Positions 63,298 through 64,000 of a stretch of DNA of 64,000 nucleotides are shown here, piece by piece (the stretch's first letter is position 1; every line of letters starts with the position of its first letter). This DNA is from an uncultured Butyrivibrio sp. GTDB taxonomy: Bacteria; Bacillota; Clostridia; Lachnospirales; Lachnospiraceae. The position numbers were made by a program, and so were the translations under genes. The stretch spans positions 1 to 64,000 of the forward strand of contig CAMENP010000002.1 in assembly GCA_945928575.1 (NCBI GenBank), given 5' to 3'. The notes beneath the pieces are model-generated. The model had not been told where the DNA came from, ran no database searches, and worked only from the letters and a program-made list of their open reading frames with translations.

Positions 63298-63804
63298 ATT
63301 AGCGAGTTAATGATTAATGAACAGATCAGAGACAAAGAGGTTCGTGTTATCGGCGAGAATGGCGAGATGATTGGCGTCATGTCTTCCAGAGATGCAATGA
63401 AGCTTGCAAGAGAGGCCGAACTTGACCTTGTTAAGATTGCACCGACTGCCAAGCCGCCTGTATGTAAGATCGTAGATTACGGCAAATACAGATATGAGCT
63501 TGCACGTAAGGAGAAGGAAGCCAAGAAGAAACAGAAGATAGTCGAGCTTAAGGAAGTGAGGTTATCTCCTAATATTGAAGCTAACGACCTTAATACCAAG
63601 ATCGGTTCAGCCAGAAAGTTCCTTGAGAAAGGTAATAAAGTTAAAGTTACTTTAAGATTCAGAGGACGTGAGATGGCACATATGACAGCCAGCAAGCATA
63701 TTCTTGATGATTTTGCCAAGGCACTTGAAGAGTGTGCGGTTGTTGAGAAGCCGGCCAAGGTTGAAGGCAGAAGTATGGCTATGGTTTTAGCAGAGAAACG
63801 TTAA
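63298..63804 (+). CDS. infC: Translation initiation factor IF-3, ATT start codon
   Basis: The 168-residue factor has the N-domain [34 protein letters not shown] and the C-domain from [24 protein letters not shown] at 63283-63288 is 9 bp before ATT at 63298, whereas the first ATG (63310) is 21 bp away. The ATT start is therefore used, as in E. coli and Bacillus infC, where IF-3 represses its own message by rejecting non-canonical start codons. Confidence 0.93.
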   Translation: MSELMINEQIRDKEVRVIGENGEMIGVMSSRDAMKLAREAELDLVKIAPTAKPPVCKIVDYGKYRYELARKEKEAKKKQKIVELKEVRLSPNIEANDLNTKIGSARKFLEKGNKVKVTLRFRGREMAHMTASKHILDDFAKALEECAVVEKPAKVEGRSMAMVLAEKR

Positions 63805-63839
63805 ATATTATATGCACAATTTTAAGGAGGATTTTTATC

Positions 63840-64000
63840 ATGCCAAAAATGAAGACAAGCAGAGCTGCTGCAAAGCGTTTTAAAAAGACAGGAACAGGTC
63901 AGTTAAAGAGAATGAAAGCATATAAGAGCCACATTCTTACAAAGAAGACCACTAAGAGAAAGAGAAATCTTAGAAAGGCTGCTCTTGTTGACAGCACTAA
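63840..64000 (+). CDS. rpmI: 50S ribosomal protein L35 (cut by window end)
   Basis: The first 53 codons encode [18 protein letters not shown] followed by [18 protein letters not shown] and a basic [16 protein letters not shown] stretch, the L35 sequence. It starts after AAGGAGG, 35 bp after infC, in the universal infC-rpmI-rplT order; rplT would follow outside the window. About 10 residues of the C-terminus are missing. Confidence 0.97.
   Translation, partial: MPKMKTSRAAAKRFKKTGTGQLKRMKAYKSHILTKKTTKRKRNLRKAALVDST

Overview
The window looks like chromosome from a low-to-moderate GC, Gram-positive member of the Clostridia, most probably Lachnospiraceae. The reasons are strong AGGAGG-type ribosome sites, TTGACA/TATAAT promoters, a GerA-type spore germination protein, DUF5688 and DUF1540 proteins, DegV, a single-chain 1250-residue PurL, many paralogous lipoproteins and an infC that begins with ATT. 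No rRNA or tRNA gene was seen. The genus is not certain.

Layout. 1-340 is the end of a degraded insertion sequence. 373-4515 holds a leader-peptide/attenuator in front of an RsgA-type GTPase and a GNAT acetyltransferase, then a MarR-MATE efflux pair. 4669-7847 holds an orphan nuclease-like protein, a membrane diguanylate cyclase and TcdA. 7862-11689 is a second leader-peptide/attenuator that controls a heterodimeric multidrug ABC exporter. 11700-17442 is a 2-aminoethylphosphonate (AEP) biosynthesis operon: PEP mutase, phosphonopyruvate decarboxylase, AEP transaminase and a cytidylyltransferase, with a CBS protein and an M19 dipeptidase. 17633-24844 contains an XRE regulator, GerA, an HPt protein, oligoendopeptidase F, QueH, a thioesterase, a GH13 enzyme and YbaK. 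24845-25739 is a non-coding repeat island with four kinds of repeat and foldback. 25740-30738 contains prfC, a receiver-only regulator, pyrBI and a lipoprotein.

30824-44723 is the most unusual region. Two adenylate-forming ligases, a small acyl/peptidyl carrier protein and a BtrH-like papain-fold protein are interleaved with about seven lipoproteins, two near-identical secreted/membrane proteins and a secreted streptopain-like protease. The first promoter is preceded by PhoB/PhoP-style direct repeats. A plausible reading is a carrier-protein-dependent acylation or peptide-tailoring system that works with a set of surface lipoproteins. I do not recognise it as any described system.

44788-64000 returns to housekeeping genes: a glycosyltransferase, DUF1540, an ABC-F ATPase, a GH13 protein without its catalytic residues, efp, DUF5688, gdhA, an XPD/DinG helicase with an N-terminal nuclease domain, a tandem pair of M14-type deacylases of which the second has lost its zinc ligands, purL, signal peptidase I, DegV, and infC-rpmI behind an attenuator. 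The window ends inside rpmI.
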